A DNA stretch of 64,000 bases. Origin: Sipunculus nudus (Eukaryota; Annelida; Sipuncula; Golfingiida; Sipunculidae). The notes beneath the pieces were generated by a model, which saw nothing but the letters and a program-made list of their open reading frames with translations, was not told the DNA's origin and made no database searches. This document shows, piece after piece, positions 1 through 11,332 of this stretch. The stretch covers positions 51,047,618 through 51,111,617 of the forward strand of contig CM049317.1 of assembly GCA_026874595.1 (NCBI GenBank), written 5' to 3'. Position numbers and translations under genes: made by a program. How positions within the stretch are numbered: the first letter of the stretch is position 1; every line of letters begins with the position of its first letter.

Positions 1-513
1 TTACTGGCAATTAAGAGCGGTCGATAGTAATATTACTTACTGAATAGAAAAGTGAAAATTGAAACATGTAATTTTGAAAATGAAGGCGAGTTTACTCATT
101 AATTTATGACAGAAATAATGCACTTGTGTTTCTATATTTGTTGAATTACTATTATTTTGTATGTTGGTCAGTAATAACTTGTTTTGGATTTCCCAGAGCG
201 TACTTGTGTTCATATTTCACAGAAATTCAAAATTTCTTAAAACATTAATATTATTACAAATGGTTCGGTTATCCAAGGATCAAGGCCATCAGATCAGATG
301 CTGTCACATCGACAAGAACCTCCAGATCAAATAGTTTACAGAATGACCCATTTAATTTCTTAATTCTGCATCTGTTGCAGTTTTCTGAGCGGAGAAGGCA
401 GGCAGGCAAGTGATCCAGGCGTTCATTAGTCTACTGTATATTCCGTATCCATTAACTGTATATATTTGAAAGCTTCACAATTTTAGTTAAAACATAATCA
501 CTAATCCTCCTGT
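1..513. other. AT-rich stretch, no feature seen
   Basis: I see no long open frame, no inverted repeat and no recognisable repeat family here. It is the left flank of the first family A MITE. Confidence 0.5.
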
Positions 514-845
514 TGTTACGCTCCTTGCGCAGCGGTTATATACTGCAGTCGTCCCAGATATTCGTTTCACCCGCTGCTTTGTATAGCAAGGTTCTCTGGG
601 TTTCACCACCAGGGCTGGCATTTAGTCCAATGAGAGCATGGTGTTGCATTGTGCATCCAGCTCCAAATTTTTAAACATGTGACACCTGGTCCAGTTGGTC
701 TGATTATACCTGTTCTGGCACTGGGAAATACTTGGACGTTTTATACCCTGTGTCAACCCTGGTGGTGAAACACAGAGAATCCGTACTTGCACAGCAGCGG
801 TTAAAACAAAGGAGATTTGGGTCGACTGAAGTTTATACCCGGTGC
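514..845 (+). mobile_element. Family A MITE, copy 1 (about 87-bp terminal inverted repeats)
   Basis: The left arm (about 527-613) begins GCGCAGCGGTTATA and ends TTTCACCACCAG. The right arm (759-845) is its diverged reverse complement and starts CTGGTGGTGAAACACAGAG. The arms align over nearly their whole length, so the unit can fold into a long hairpin with a roughly 145-bp central loop. Outside the left arm the sequence TGTTACGCTCC also matches, inverted, the outer end of copy 3 near 50,000. Two further copies lie at 20,404 and about 49,700. Open frames crossing this region are by-products of the repeat and show no family resemblance. It has no transposase, so it is a non-autonomous DNA element; the superfamily is not clear because no clean target duplication is visible. 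Confidence 0.75.
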
Positions 846-1210
846 ATGAGGACAAGATATATTTACGCGTATAAAGAATTCATAATCGGGGTGCCTTATA
901 AGAAGTCATCGAACGTGATTTCTGGGTCAGATGATCATGAACGTAATATATCACTTAATTCTGGAATTACCACCAGTCAGACTCTAGTTGTATCGCTTAC
1001 CCTGTCATGCCCGAATATGATCAACAGCTTTTTTGGGAAACTTGCACTTGATGTTAATTATGAGTTTTTATTAACAGTTGATAAACAGATGCTTTAATGT
1101 TCTCTATAGAATTCAACTATACGAGAAGACAGCCATGCATAATTATGAAGAGCGAAAAGGAACAAGGAACAGATAGATAAAGAAATGCAAACTCTTAATT
1201 GCAAAGACTC

Positions 1211-1257
<47 letters not shown>

Positions 1258-1451
1258 TTTTTTTCGGAATTAGCTAGTAATTTCGGAATTGCGATTCTTG
1301 ACATGCAATACTATAAATGTATATTAAATATGTTTATAAACATATATCAGTTGTTTTAAAAATTATTTTAAAAAAGTATTCTTGCAAGTTATATAGATAA
1401 TTAATTATTACATCCTTGAATAGCTATTTCTTAAACATCCTTTACTAAATT
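846..1451. other. AT-rich spacer
   Basis: Apart from the (TA)n microsatellite near 1212-1254 I see only AT-rich sequence without a supported gene. Confidence 0.45.
1212..1254. repeat. (TA)n microsatellite
   Basis: Uninterrupted alternating TA over about 43 bp. Confidence 0.95.
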
Positions 1452-1671
1452 GTTTGTTCAAAACTATCACGACAGACAAGAATACTGCAGGAGCCCCATG
1501 CTGTTGATTGGGATTCACAGACAGTGCTAAAGTCAGAGCTAGAACTGCCGGTTGATGTTATTAGAATCCAAGGGTTGTACGGAAGAGGAGACAGTAAGGT
1601 CATGGCGCCGCAGGCTTCGACTCCTCAAAACAAACTTAGAGAAGCTTATTTACTCGGATACCGAAACACTT
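1452..1671 (+). other. Open frame in a GC-richer patch, possible exon fragment
   Basis: A stop-to-stop open frame of about 72 codons runs through a patch clearly less AT-rich than its surroundings. It has a complex, non-repetitive composition (it includes GLYGRGDSKVMAP) and ends at TGA near 1671. An AG that could serve as a splice acceptor lies at TACTGCAG near 1489, but its pyrimidine tract is weak. The only in-frame ATG is late (near 1599). I do not recognise the peptide. It could be a host exon, a transposon relic or chance. Confidence 0.2.
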
Positions 1672-2116
1672 GACCTTGGTTTGAGTCAAGCGCCATTGGT
1701 GTCGGTAGCGTTTGTTTGCAAACGCGGCGTAATATCGTCCAGGCTTACCGCATTTACCATCACCTCCGACTGAATAATAAGAAGAAACCTTACTAAAACC
1801 ATGTGACTTGGGTCGTATTTGCCCACCAGGGGACGGAAACAGCCTGTGCACATATGTTTAGCGTGCGTTTCACCAACCGGTGGTTAGACAGGGAAGAGCA
1901 TCATGTTTATAATATACGGACACTTTGCCCATGCGTACCCGCTCCGGAAATAAAAACGCCTTTCAGACGTCATGGCCATGTTTTAATTCATCTTACAAAT
2001 TCTTGATGAGCCGTCGGTCCAGAAATGTTATTCAACTTGTTAATGACGCTGTTGCATCAATACCTGCCTTCTCTGAAATTGTCTCTGCCTTATAAAATTG
2101 TTGATTAAACTGGATG
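1672..2116. other. Unannotated stretch
   Basis: Short overlapping frames exist on both strands but none shows a recognisable domain or splice context. Confidence 0.4.
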
Positions 2117-2560
2117 CGACCATAAGATTATTGAATCAAATCCTTTTTCTAAGTCCATCGAACATTTTCTTGTTCACAAGGTCAATATATAAAATATGCA
2201 AAGTCAGCAAATGAGGCCCTTATGAAATTATCAAGCCGACATAACTTGTTGCGACAATACGGTGGCTGATTTAGGACACAGAAAAAAAATATTTATCTCG
2301 AGATCTCGAGATGTTTTTTTTCTGTGTCCTAAATCAGCCACCGTACGACAAAGATCATTGAATCAAATCTTTTTTTTTTCTAATTTCATCGATCATTTTT
2401 GTTCACAAGGCCAATACATAAAATATGGCAAGTCAGCAAGAGAGGACCTTATGAAATTATGAAGTCGATATAACTTGACGCGACAAAGATTATTGAATTA
2501 AATCCTTTTTCTAAGTCCATGGAACATTTTTGTTCACAAGGTCAGTACATAAAATATTTC
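2117..2560 (+). repeat. Tandem repeat, period about 135 bp, interrupted by a foldback element
   Basis: Three successive units begin with CGAC...AAGATTATTGAAT-like sequence (2117, 2252/2346 and 2481) and share GTTCACAAGG, ATAAAATAT and AGTCAGCAA. The spacing is 135 bp between units 1 and 2 and again between units 2 and 3 once the 88-bp insertion at 2258-2345 is removed. The third unit is incomplete. Confidence 0.85.
2258..2345. mobile_element. 88-bp perfect foldback element with a 6-bp target duplication
   Basis: Positions 2258-2289 (TACGGTGGCTGATTTAGGAC...) and 2314-2345 are perfect reverse complements over 32 bp. The 24-bp loop contains the 18-bp palindrome ATCTCGAGATCTCGAGAT at 2295-2312. 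CGACAA flanks the element on both sides (2252-2257 and 2346-2351). The other units of the host tandem repeat carry CGACAA only once, so this is a target duplication. The element has no coding capacity. TA is also present at both ends, so a Tc1/mariner-type event cannot be fully excluded, but the 6-bp duplication fits the pre-insertion unit better. Confidence 0.85.
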
Positions 2561-2990
2561 ATGATGTAAGATTTATTTCTGCTGTACCTCGCAACACGCA
2601 ATACAATCCTGTACTTCAGTTTGATTTCATAGTTGTTTATTCTCTTATATTATAAAAGCTTTTATTTCTCTTGGAAAGCGTTGGGGGGGGGGTTAAAGGG
2701 GCCTATTCTGAAATCTGACACCGATAAACTAAAGACAGTCTTTTAAACCTTTAAAAATGCCGACCCCACCGCACACCAGCTCCTCATTTTGTTGATACAT
2801 GTATCCAGATGTTTATAACATCTGGGGTAAATAATATAATCAAAACAAGGTCATCTGGAGGAAAAGTCAGTGGAACCAGAGTATTTAAAGGGCGTTTTGT
2901 ATAACTATGACTATATCACTAAAGTGATCTTGAAACTTCTGTACATAAGCAAGCAACCACCCTAGCTTCCTTGTCAGGATTGTTGCGTTA

Positions 2991-3362
2991 ACCGGCTTCT
3001 GTGGCTCAGGGTTAGAGCGCAGGACTCAAAGCCGGGAGATCGTGAGTTCGAAACTCAGCCGAGGCTGTTAGACTTTTCACAGTCGGCCCCCGCCCAGGGT
3101 GAGCGCTCTGCAGGTTAAATGGGGACACTGTGCCCATCAGTCGTATTTCACTCACGAAACAATGCGCCTCTCGGGGGTTCCTTGGTGTTATGACGGGGAT
3201 GATACACACCCAGGGCCCGCAGGAGTGGTATAACGAACCTGGTTGACTCAAGGAAAAATCGGATATAAGCCCCTATATCACGTAGTCCGAAACCGAAACA
3301 GAACTTTGCAGATGAACATATACTTATTTAAGCAAAGAATTAAAAATGGATGTGGTTACCTG
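2991..3362 (+). mobile_element. tRNA-derived SINE, family 1, copy a
   Basis: The head carries a pol III A box (TGGCTCAGGGTTAGAGC, 3002-3018) and a B box (GAGTTCGAAACTC, 3044-3056), as in tRNA-headed SINEs. The body (CAGGGTGAGCGCTCTGCAGG and onward) and the tail ending AAAATGGATGTGGTTACC are shared with copies at 37,631, 45,014 and, inverted and head-less, 47,322. The sequence after the B box departs from a tRNA, so this is a SINE and not a tRNA gene. Any protein frame over it is meaningless. Confidence 0.85.
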
Positions 3363-3905
3363 CACAAAAAAAAAGATTGCTGTGTTAACTAACAGCTTAC
3401 AGAAAAACAAACTCAAACATCTGCCACAGAAGCTTTAAGATAATTTTTTTTTCTGAACAGGAATTGCTTAGATTTCATTAATAAATACGCATAATGAGCC
3501 AGAAATCACATAAATTCTTTAGATAAGGTAGGTAATAGCTGGTTTAATATAAATCTACTAGGGCCATGAGCATCTTATTCCATACACCGGGTGAAGACTT
3601 CTAGGCCGCCGTATGAACCAAAATATTGGCGTACTCATAATTAATGAACAATATCGATTATATACAGGTTTACCGGTATCCATAGTTTGATACAGAATGC
3701 GGGTTTATTGTTGTAAATGCCAGTTGACGGAGTTCCGGTTGATCTAGCGTCGACAATCTAATGGCCTTTTCAGTACACACGATGTGCCTGTGGGGAACGT
3801 GAAAGGAAAGCAGTTACGTTGCCCGGAGCTGTCCGATGCGACTCTTAAGCTGTTTGAACCAATGTTTGTGTATAACCATGGAACACGGTAGGGGTTCGCG
3901 ATGTT

Positions 3906-3909
<4 letters not shown>

Positions 3910-3951
<42 letters not shown>
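3910..3951. repeat. (TA)n microsatellite
   Basis: Alternating TA over about 42 bp. Confidence 0.95.
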
Positions 3952-3954
<3 letters not shown>

Positions 3955-4529
3955 TGATTGGTATATTCCGTATCACACTGCAGTTTTCAAATATCAATAT
4001 ATTTATAAACGTGCCCGATCTCTTTGGTAGCTATAATAAGGAAGATTATGTAATGGAGATATCTAAATGTGTTGGGATGAATGACAGGCTTGAAGTGAAA
4101 GCCTCCAATTTGATTTTAGACGTTCAGTAATAAATGATCAAGTAAGCCTGCTACACTAAAGACCACAGGTCCTTCCTAGGAAATGAGCATGTCAGCTCGA
4201 TGATTTTTTGTCATAATAATTAATCATTTATTAATATTCATTCTTTACATCTTATGATAACTGCAGGAAGATTAAGTGTCAAGTTAACAGTATTATTGTT
4301 TTAGGGCAGTTTTGCCATGTGGTACACGGCTGTGATTTTACACACCATCTATCCTTCTCTGAGCAAAACCATAACTGCAAAGTTATTTACAAATGTAAGG
4401 CGTTAAGAAAATCTTGATTTGTTCCTCTGAGTACTGTCATGAATAATAAATTCTTTACTGTGTACATTCGCATGTCATATTGCAATACTTCCAGTTTGAA
4501 CTAAACTGATCTGCATAAACTGTTTAATA

Positions 4530-4530
<1 letters not shown>

Positions 4531-4576
<46 letters not shown>
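4531..4576. repeat. (TA)n microsatellite
   Basis: Alternating TA with an early TACA interruption. Confidence 0.9.
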
Positions 4577-4577
<1 letters not shown>

Positions 4578-5831
4578 GTATTTCCTATAAATTGATTACA
4601 ATGAAAATATCGCAATGCGTATCGTAATTCTCGTTATACTACATATCGCAATATACTGCAATGCGAAATTAGTAGGCGATACCCAGCCCTATGCCATTGT
4701 CCCAAAAGACCGACTGAATTTAGAGAATGAAATGCTCCTTGCGTAACTTGTTCGGTCTACACGAGTGCGGTGTTATCGGAAAGCTTTACCGTCGTATTTT
4801 GTATTACTTGGATATATTTAAATATTTACAGTATGAATATTATGTATATTTTATCGTCATATAATCAGCTATTAACAATGTCCGATCTCATGCGGCAGCT
4901 AACAAACAAAAATAAAAATAGTTTTCGATTAAGTGAAAAATGTGATTAAAATATGACTTTTCAGCATGCTTCTTGTGTTATATATATTACATGTATATAT
5001 ACGCATATTATAAAGAACAGTTACTTTAAAATGAGTCGTACTTAACACGTAACGTTTTAATCAGGAAAATGACACATGAATGCGTTAACCAATACGTGCT
5101 GGTATGGCGAATTGTACGGGGATAGACTGACCCATATACAACTCAGATCCGTGTTACGGATCCGGGATGGGGGAGTGGGGGATAACCACTTAAAACGAGG
5201 AAATTTTACCCAAAAAGCATAAAAACGCCGGGCTTTTTTGGGGTTTAAATATTGGAAAACAATGCAAAAACTAATTTTTATCGAAGGGGGTGGAGGGTTA
5301 CTGGGATTAAACTCCTCAATCGTCCGTATCCGTCCCCTAATCCCAACTCATGATTGTAAACATTAAGTAACTTAATTTAATGAGAGGCTTGCAGAACGGA
5401 GGCACACAGTGTAAACTAAATTGTGTATTCATAATTAAATACATATTTAACAGAACCATGTGTATTCAAGCTGTTACTTCAGTGGTGTAAAAAAACTCAC
5501 GTTTGTAGCTCACCTAAAGTGATTAAACAAGTAGTATATAACTGCCGACTAAATGCACAAGCCCTTTCGCATGACGGCGGACTTTAATAGGCAAGTGAAT
5601 CGATCTCTATGGTTAGTTTCATTCTTCTCTGCGGAGATTCACTGAACTGGTGCCCAGTAATGGACGCAGACAATCCGTATTAATAGTGCATGGACGTTAT
5701 TCTCCATTATTCACCGCTCGGACACTACATTAAAATACTAACCGGTATAAACACGCAGGGAGTATAGCGTACATAGCGGTAATCAGGAGGAATTTATAAC
5801 ATTGATTCAGTATTGTTGCTGACTTACTGTG

Positions 5832-6290
5832 TCACTGACTGGTCTGTGTATCTGTGATTTCTATCTTATGATGAGCTTGTTTAAACAATAGACGTCTTCT
5901 GTAAATATACCTTGTGGATAATACAATATATATGAGGTGCATCGTCAACACAGATTCTATATTCCCCGTATCATTTTTGAACCTAATTAATAAATCGCGA
6001 ACTGTATTGGGTGTTATTGCATGCACGCACATTTTGAAATTTCTATGTGTAATATCCGGCTCATTTAAAAGACATTTTATTTTTCTCACACGTTGGAAAG
6101 TTTTTAAATTGCATGGATTTACCGGCTTCAATTTGAAAATCAGATTAGCAATATTATTATTATATATTTTAGTAACTGTATATATTTTGCCTGTTAAATA
6201 TGGATATTTGACACGAATGTTTAAAAAAGCATTGAGAATTCTAAGTATACGTCCGGGTGATACACCTGTAAACGGATCTTTCTTTTTCAA
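5832..6290 (-). CDS. Uncharacterised 152-codon open frame (doubtful)
   Basis: This is one of the longest frames in the window (152 residues, basic, K/R/I/N-rich). It overlaps a 131-codon plus-strand frame at 5914-6309 almost completely. I recognise no domain, signal peptide or zinc motif. In DNA about 65% AT a frame this long is uncommon but not improbable across 64 kb on two strands. It stops about 100 bp before the left arm of the inverted repeat at 6393, so it could be a relic of a mobile element. Being open on both strands argues against choosing either with confidence. Confidence 0.2.
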   Translation of the reverse strand: MKKKDPFTGVSPGRILRILNAFLNIRVKYPYLTGKIYTVTKIYNNNIANLIFKLKPVNPCNLKTFQRVRKIKCLLNEPDITHRNFKMCVHAITPNTVRDLLIRFKNDTGNIESVLTMHLIYIVLSTRYIYRRRLLFKQAHHKIEITDTQTSQ

Positions 6291-6309
6291 ACTACATAAG
6301 ATACAATAA
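5914..6309 (+). CDS. Uncharacterised 131-codon open frame (doubtful, overlaps the minus-strand frame)
   Basis: This hydrophobic frame has a central stretch (AILLLYILVTVYIL) that could form a membrane segment, followed by a basic region. I recognise no family. It lies opposite the 152-codon frame, and at most one of the two is likely real. Confidence 0.15.
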   Translation: MDNTIYMRCIVNTDSIFPVSFLNLINKSRTVLGVIACTHILKFLCVISGSFKRHFIFLTRWKVFKLHGFTGFNLKIRLAILLLYILVTVYILPVKYGYLTRMFKKALRILSIRPGDTPVNGSFFFKLHKIQ

Positions 6310-6392
6310 ATAATATAATGTTTTGCTCAATCACTGCGTAAGACCAGGTCGATATAGTACCTTCACCATGAAATTCTATATTCATAAAAGGA

Positions 6393-7797
6393 ACAGTTAA
6401 AAGATATGAGATCCCGTACCTTTGGCATTGTAAATTATTTGTCACATAATCATATTCATTTTGTGTAAGATAAATAAAACATTAACTGAAATTTGATAAG
6501 GAAAAAGTGATACAGTTTAGTAAATGCTCGCACAATTATAGGGCTCAATCACACGAAGGTCATTTTGTCTTAAACATGATAATTATTGTGCTGAGATTAC
6601 ACATTTTGAATTTAATAGTATACACGTACCGGGCTGTTTTTCATGATATTAGATATAGAGACATGCAAGAATAAAGAAAATTATGGTAAATATTTAAAAA
6701 GAAGTGTACCGGTAATTGTTTGACAGAATATGTAATCCCTTGCCTTACAAGGATCCGTAGGTTAAATGAAAAAAAAGAGCGAGAACGTGTTGAATCTGTG
6801 GAAATAATTAAAACAACATCATGGAAATAAGCATTCGTTTACTGGATGGAAACCCTTAGCTACAATGAAGCGCAGTACAAACAATTATCTACCTGGTACT
6901 AATATAGCATCTATAAAAGTATATTTTCATTCTCTTGGTCCCCTCTAGCACTGTGGTGTCCGCTATTAATCGGATTTATTTTTAATTTTTGTAATGTTTT
7001 GCACATGTTCTGCATGTGCTCGCGAGTTCGTTTCTTTTGTTTAGTGTTGACAATAGGGTTCTGTATATTATGAAGAATTTCTCTTCCAGGCAGAGATTAC
7101 AGGATTTTTTAGTCGCGGAGTATGGTTTTGCTTTGCTAATAATCTTCCATTGTATTGGGTGTTGCACATGGTTGCCTTTCAGAGACTGAATATATATACA
7201 CATGAAGCCATGTGTTCCGACTGAACCAGTACGTTCCTCAAACATGGAGAATAATAATAAAAACAAAAATAGAACTTTCATTTAGTTTTTACCAAAACCA
7301 GTTAATTACCTTAAAGTTAAGTAGACTTGCGTTATTTCGTCTTCAACATGAACGGCGCACTTTGTAGCACATTTCAGGTGTGCGACAGTTTGCGAAAATG
7401 TCGGCTTTTTATACTTTGAATTATTTCCTTCCTGTTGAATTAGTTAAAGGTATTGCATTAAGTCTCGATAAGTTTGTTGGTGGTACATCTCCTTAAACCT
7501 CCGGACTAAAACTTGTTACTTGTATGCTCTTGTACAAAATATCGTGAAAAGAAGTATCGTTAGTTTTTTTATAATCTCAGTTATGGAGCAGGTATGAATA
7601 AATACTGAACCCTCCTGTCAAGAAGACCTCAGTATTTCAGCATTTACTGCCCGTCGTTATGACATATTGTACATGTCATATTTAATTTCATATTTATTCA
7701 TCTTACACAAAATGAATATCATTATGTGATAAAAAATGTTATAACAGAAAAACAGGGTATCTCATATCCTTTAGCTGTTTTTCTCTTGATTAAGTGA
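6393..7797. mobile_element. Segment bounded by diverged inverted repeats of about 90-100 bp
   Basis: The left arm (about 6393-6482) carries AACAGTTAAAAGATATGAGA and then CATATTCATTTTGTGTAAGA. The right arm (about 7690-7797) reads as the reverse complement, with matching ATATGAGAT and GATATTCATTTTGTGTAAGA. Homology fades inwards, though AGTAAATGC may still match. The interior (about 1.2 kb) is AT-rich and holds one unrecognised 99-codon minus-strand frame at 6982-7281. It could be a non-autonomous DNA transposon or two opposed copies of one repeat; no target duplication was found. Confidence 0.5.
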
Positions 7798-8167
7798 CAT
7801 TAATTATTAAATTTTTCTTTCCCATAACGTTAATGAAAGTCCCTGATTTTAGGTCAAAGTGTTTAAGGGGCAATTAATAACAAAACCACAGTACCTTTTT
7901 GTGAAGTAATATCATTTGAAAGTTTCTTTTCCAAAGTGCAAAAACAATTGCTGTGGACCTATATCAGTTTTAATGTAATTCGGATGGCACATTAACTATA
8001 TTAGATGAGTTAATCATTAATTAAACATTTTAATTGACATGCACAATGGCGTACATGAAATAAAATTAAGAATAAATAAATTTGGGGAAAATACCTACAC
8101 GAGGTTAATACGAGGGCACAATGGGCTGGCGCATGGGTCTTTTCCGATCCCGTTTATCAAGACTGGG

Positions 8168-9232
8168 AAAAATTTACCCCGAACACGACGTTAACAATCT
8201 CGAGGAGATCACACTAGATATTTTGAGGTTCAAATCAACCGAGTGGCTGAATCCGTGGTTGCTTTTTGCTGCTCTCATTATGTTGCCCGAACCCACTTGT
8301 CAGTTTGAAATCATGATTCATTACTTGTTAACACTGATTGGATAGCCTGTCGTGGCAAAACTAATCCGTAACGGAAATGAAACGCGGGACACTCATAGCC
8401 ATGCGTGCCTATTTTTGTCTGCCTTTTTATGCAAGCAACCTAAAATCAGACCCAGGGAGGTTACATAAGACGCTTTTTGAAAGTATTGACGCCCAAAAAA
8501 GAAGCTTCATGCTTTTTGTTTTCTATTTGATATCTGCCATTTTTAAAATTATGTGATTTTTTTTCTTTTTGCGTCGTATATTTTTATCTTTAAAGAGCAA
8601 TATGAAAATAACAATGAGACTTAGGCACGCAAACGACCTTAATTGTTTTTTTTCTGAGTAGCAAGCAGTTGGAGTGATAGCTTTATTATGTATTTGATTG
8701 CCATTTGTTACCCAAAATGTCCCAAAAAATGTTCTAAGGCTTCCACGTGGAATCAATAAACAAATACTTTGTATCATTTTTTCAGGAAAACATTTTGAAA
8801 GTTTGCTTGGGCCTGTACTTTATTTATTACAACGTGAGGTACTTGCAGATTAAACTGTTTTTAGTTTGCCTGATTTGAATAAGTAAAATAGTTTCTTCAT
8901 GTACAGTTATAATGTCTGGCTAGAATTTACCTCAGTTTCCGCATTTTACACTTGCATATAATTATGACTTATATATATCACGCCTTTTTGAAAAAAAGCA
9001 GGTTGGTAAAAATCAGCTTTCCTTATGATTTTTTTATTAATCCAGCAGAGAATAGCTTCTCCAGTCAAAAGCAATTCATATCAATACATTTGAATGATTG
9101 TAAAAATAAACAGGATGAATGTATTCTTAGGACTCTCTCACAAAGTGCATGTGCTTCTGCCGAAAAAACCTCAAATAAAATTATTAAAGACCATGCAATT
9201 GGATGAAAAACATGGAGCACAAACCATCTCTT
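8168..9232 (+). repeat. Tandem array unit 1 (about 1,065 bp, diverged)
   Basis: First unit of the array, about 14 bp longer than the inner units. It contains ACGACGTTAACAATCTCGAG near its start and keeps a longer version of the CATAAGACGCTTTTTGAAAG segment (about 8460-8480), which the inner units lack. An open frame across its first part (through residues STEWLNPW) recurs in every unit but is not recognised. Confidence 0.85.
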
Positions 9233-10282
9233 AAATTTTACCCCATACAAGACGTTAACAATCTCGAGAAGATCACGCTGAATATTTGAGGTTCAAATCA
9301 ACCGAGTGGCTGAATCCGTGGGTGCTTTCTGTTGCTCTAATTGTGTTGCCCGAACACACTTGTCAGTTTAACATCATGGAGCATAACAAGTTATTACTGA
9401 TTGGAAAGCCTGTCGTGGCAAAACTAATCCGTAACGGAAATGAAACGCGGGACACTCATAGCCGTGTGTGCCTATTTTTGTCGCGCTTTTTTTTTGTTAG
9501 CAACCGGAAATCACACGCTTATTGAAAGCATTGACGCTCATAAAAGTAGCTTCATGCTTTTTGTTTTCTATTTGATATTTGCCATTTTTAAAATTATGTG
9601 TCATTTTTTTTGCGTCGTATATTTTTTTCTTTAAAGAGCAATATGAAAATAACAATCAGACTTAGGCACGCAAAAGACCTTAAGTGTATTTTTTTTCTGT
9701 GCTGTGTAGCATGCAGTTGGAGTGATAGCTTTATTATGTATTTGATTGCCATTTGTTTCCCAAAATGTCCCCCAAAATTTTCTAAGGCTTTCACGTTGAA
9801 TCAATAAACAAATACTTTGTATCATCTTTTCGGTAAAACATTTTGAAAGTTTCCTTGGGCCAGTACTTTTTTTATTACAACGTGAGGTAACTGCAGATTA
9901 AACTGTTTATAGTTTGCCTGATTTGAATAAGTAAAATAGTTTCTTCATGTACCGTTATAATGTCTGGCTAGAATTTACCTCAGTTTGCGCATTTTACACA
10001 TGTATATAATTATGACTTATATATATCACGCCTTTTTGAAAAAAAGCAGGTTCGTGAAAATCAGCTTTCCTTATGATTTTTTTATTAATCAAGCAGAGAA
10101 TAGCCTCTCCAGTCAAAAGCAATTCATATCAATACATTTGAATGATTGTAAAAATAAACAGGATGAATGTATTCTTAGAACTTTCTCACAAAGTGCATGT
10201 GCTTCTGCAGAAAAAAAACTCAAATAAAAATTATTAAAGACCATGCAATGGGATGAAAAACATGGAGCACAAACCATCTCTT
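9233..10282 (+). repeat. Tandem array unit 2 (1,050 bp)
   Basis: The anchor TTAACAAT falls at 9255, 10305 and 11355, exactly 1,050 bp apart. This unit lacks the TACATAAGACGC segment and reads TTTGTTAGCAACCGGAAATC instead. From about 9440 it is nearly identical to unit 3. Small frames on both strands repeat word for word between the units, as expected of a tandem repeat rather than of genes. Confidence 0.92.
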
Positions 10283-11332
10283 AAATTTTACCCCATACAC
10301 GACGTTAACAATATCGAGAAGATCACGCTGAATATTTTGAGGTTCAAATCAACCGAGTGGCTGAATCCGTGGTCGCTTTCTGTTGCTCTAATTGTGTTGC
10401 CCGAACACACTTGTCAGTTTAACATCATGGAGCATAACATGTTATTACTGATTGGAAAGCCTGTCGTGGCAAAACTAATCCGTAACGGAAATAAACACGG
10501 GACACTCATAGCCGTGTGTGCCTATTTTTGTCGCGCTTTTTTTTTGTTAGCAACCGGAAATCACACGCTTATTGAAAGCATTGACGCTCATAAAAGTAGC
10601 TTCATGCTTTTTGTTTTCTATTTGATATTTGCCATTTTTAAAATTATGTGTCATTTTTTTTGCGTCGTATATTTTTTTCTTTAAAGAGCAATATGAAAAT
10701 AACAATCAGACTTAGGCACGCAAAAGACCTTAAGTGTATTTTTTTTCTGTGCTGTGTAGCATGCAGTTGGAGTGATAGCTTTATTATGTATTTGATTGCC
10801 ATTTGTTTCCCAAAATGTCCCCCAAAATTTTCTAAGGCTTTCACGTTGAATCAATAAACAAATACTTTGTATCATCTTTTCGGTAAAACATTTTGAAAGT
10901 TTCCTTTGGCCAGTACTTTTTTTATTACAACGTGAGGTAACTGCAGATTAAACTGTTTATAGTTTGCCTGATTTGAATAAGTAAAATAGTTTCTTCATGT
11001 ACCGTTATAATGTCTGGCTAGAATTTACCTCAGTTTGCGCATTTTACACATGTATATAATTATGACTTATATATATCACGCCTTTTTGAAAAAAAGCAGG
11101 TTCGTGAAAATCAGCTTTCCTTATGATTTTTTTATTAATCAAGCAGAGAATAGCCTCTCCAGTCAAAAGCAATTCATATCAATACATTTGAATGATTGTA
11201 AAAATAAACAGGATGAATGTATTCTTAGAACTTTCTCACAAAGTGCATGTGCTTCTGCAGAAAAAAAACTCAAATAAAAATTATTAAAGACCATGCAATG
11301 GGATGAAAAACATGGAGCACAAACCATCTCTT
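10283..11332 (+). repeat. Tandem array unit 3 (1,050 bp, nearly identical to unit 2)
   Basis: Identical to unit 2 over most of its length, with very few substitutions (for example CCTTTGGCC against CCTTGGGCC near 10,905). This points to very recent amplification or gene conversion. Confidence 0.92.

Larger units (their letters stand above)
3363..5831. other. Intergenic stretch with microsatellites
   Basis: Holds two (TA)n tracts and, at about 5140-5335, a patch starting ACGGATCCGGGAT and ending CGTATCCGTCCCC that resembles decayed ends of the CGGATCC-type elements seen at 12,314 and 55,762. No gene is supported. Confidence 0.45.

Noticed and set aside
3002-3060. Possible tRNA genes at the A/B-box regions (also 37,640, 45,040 and minus-strand 39,210)
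   Set aside because: The sequence outside the boxes does not form a tRNA, and the same tRNA-like heads continue into shared bodies and tails in several copies, so they are SINEs.
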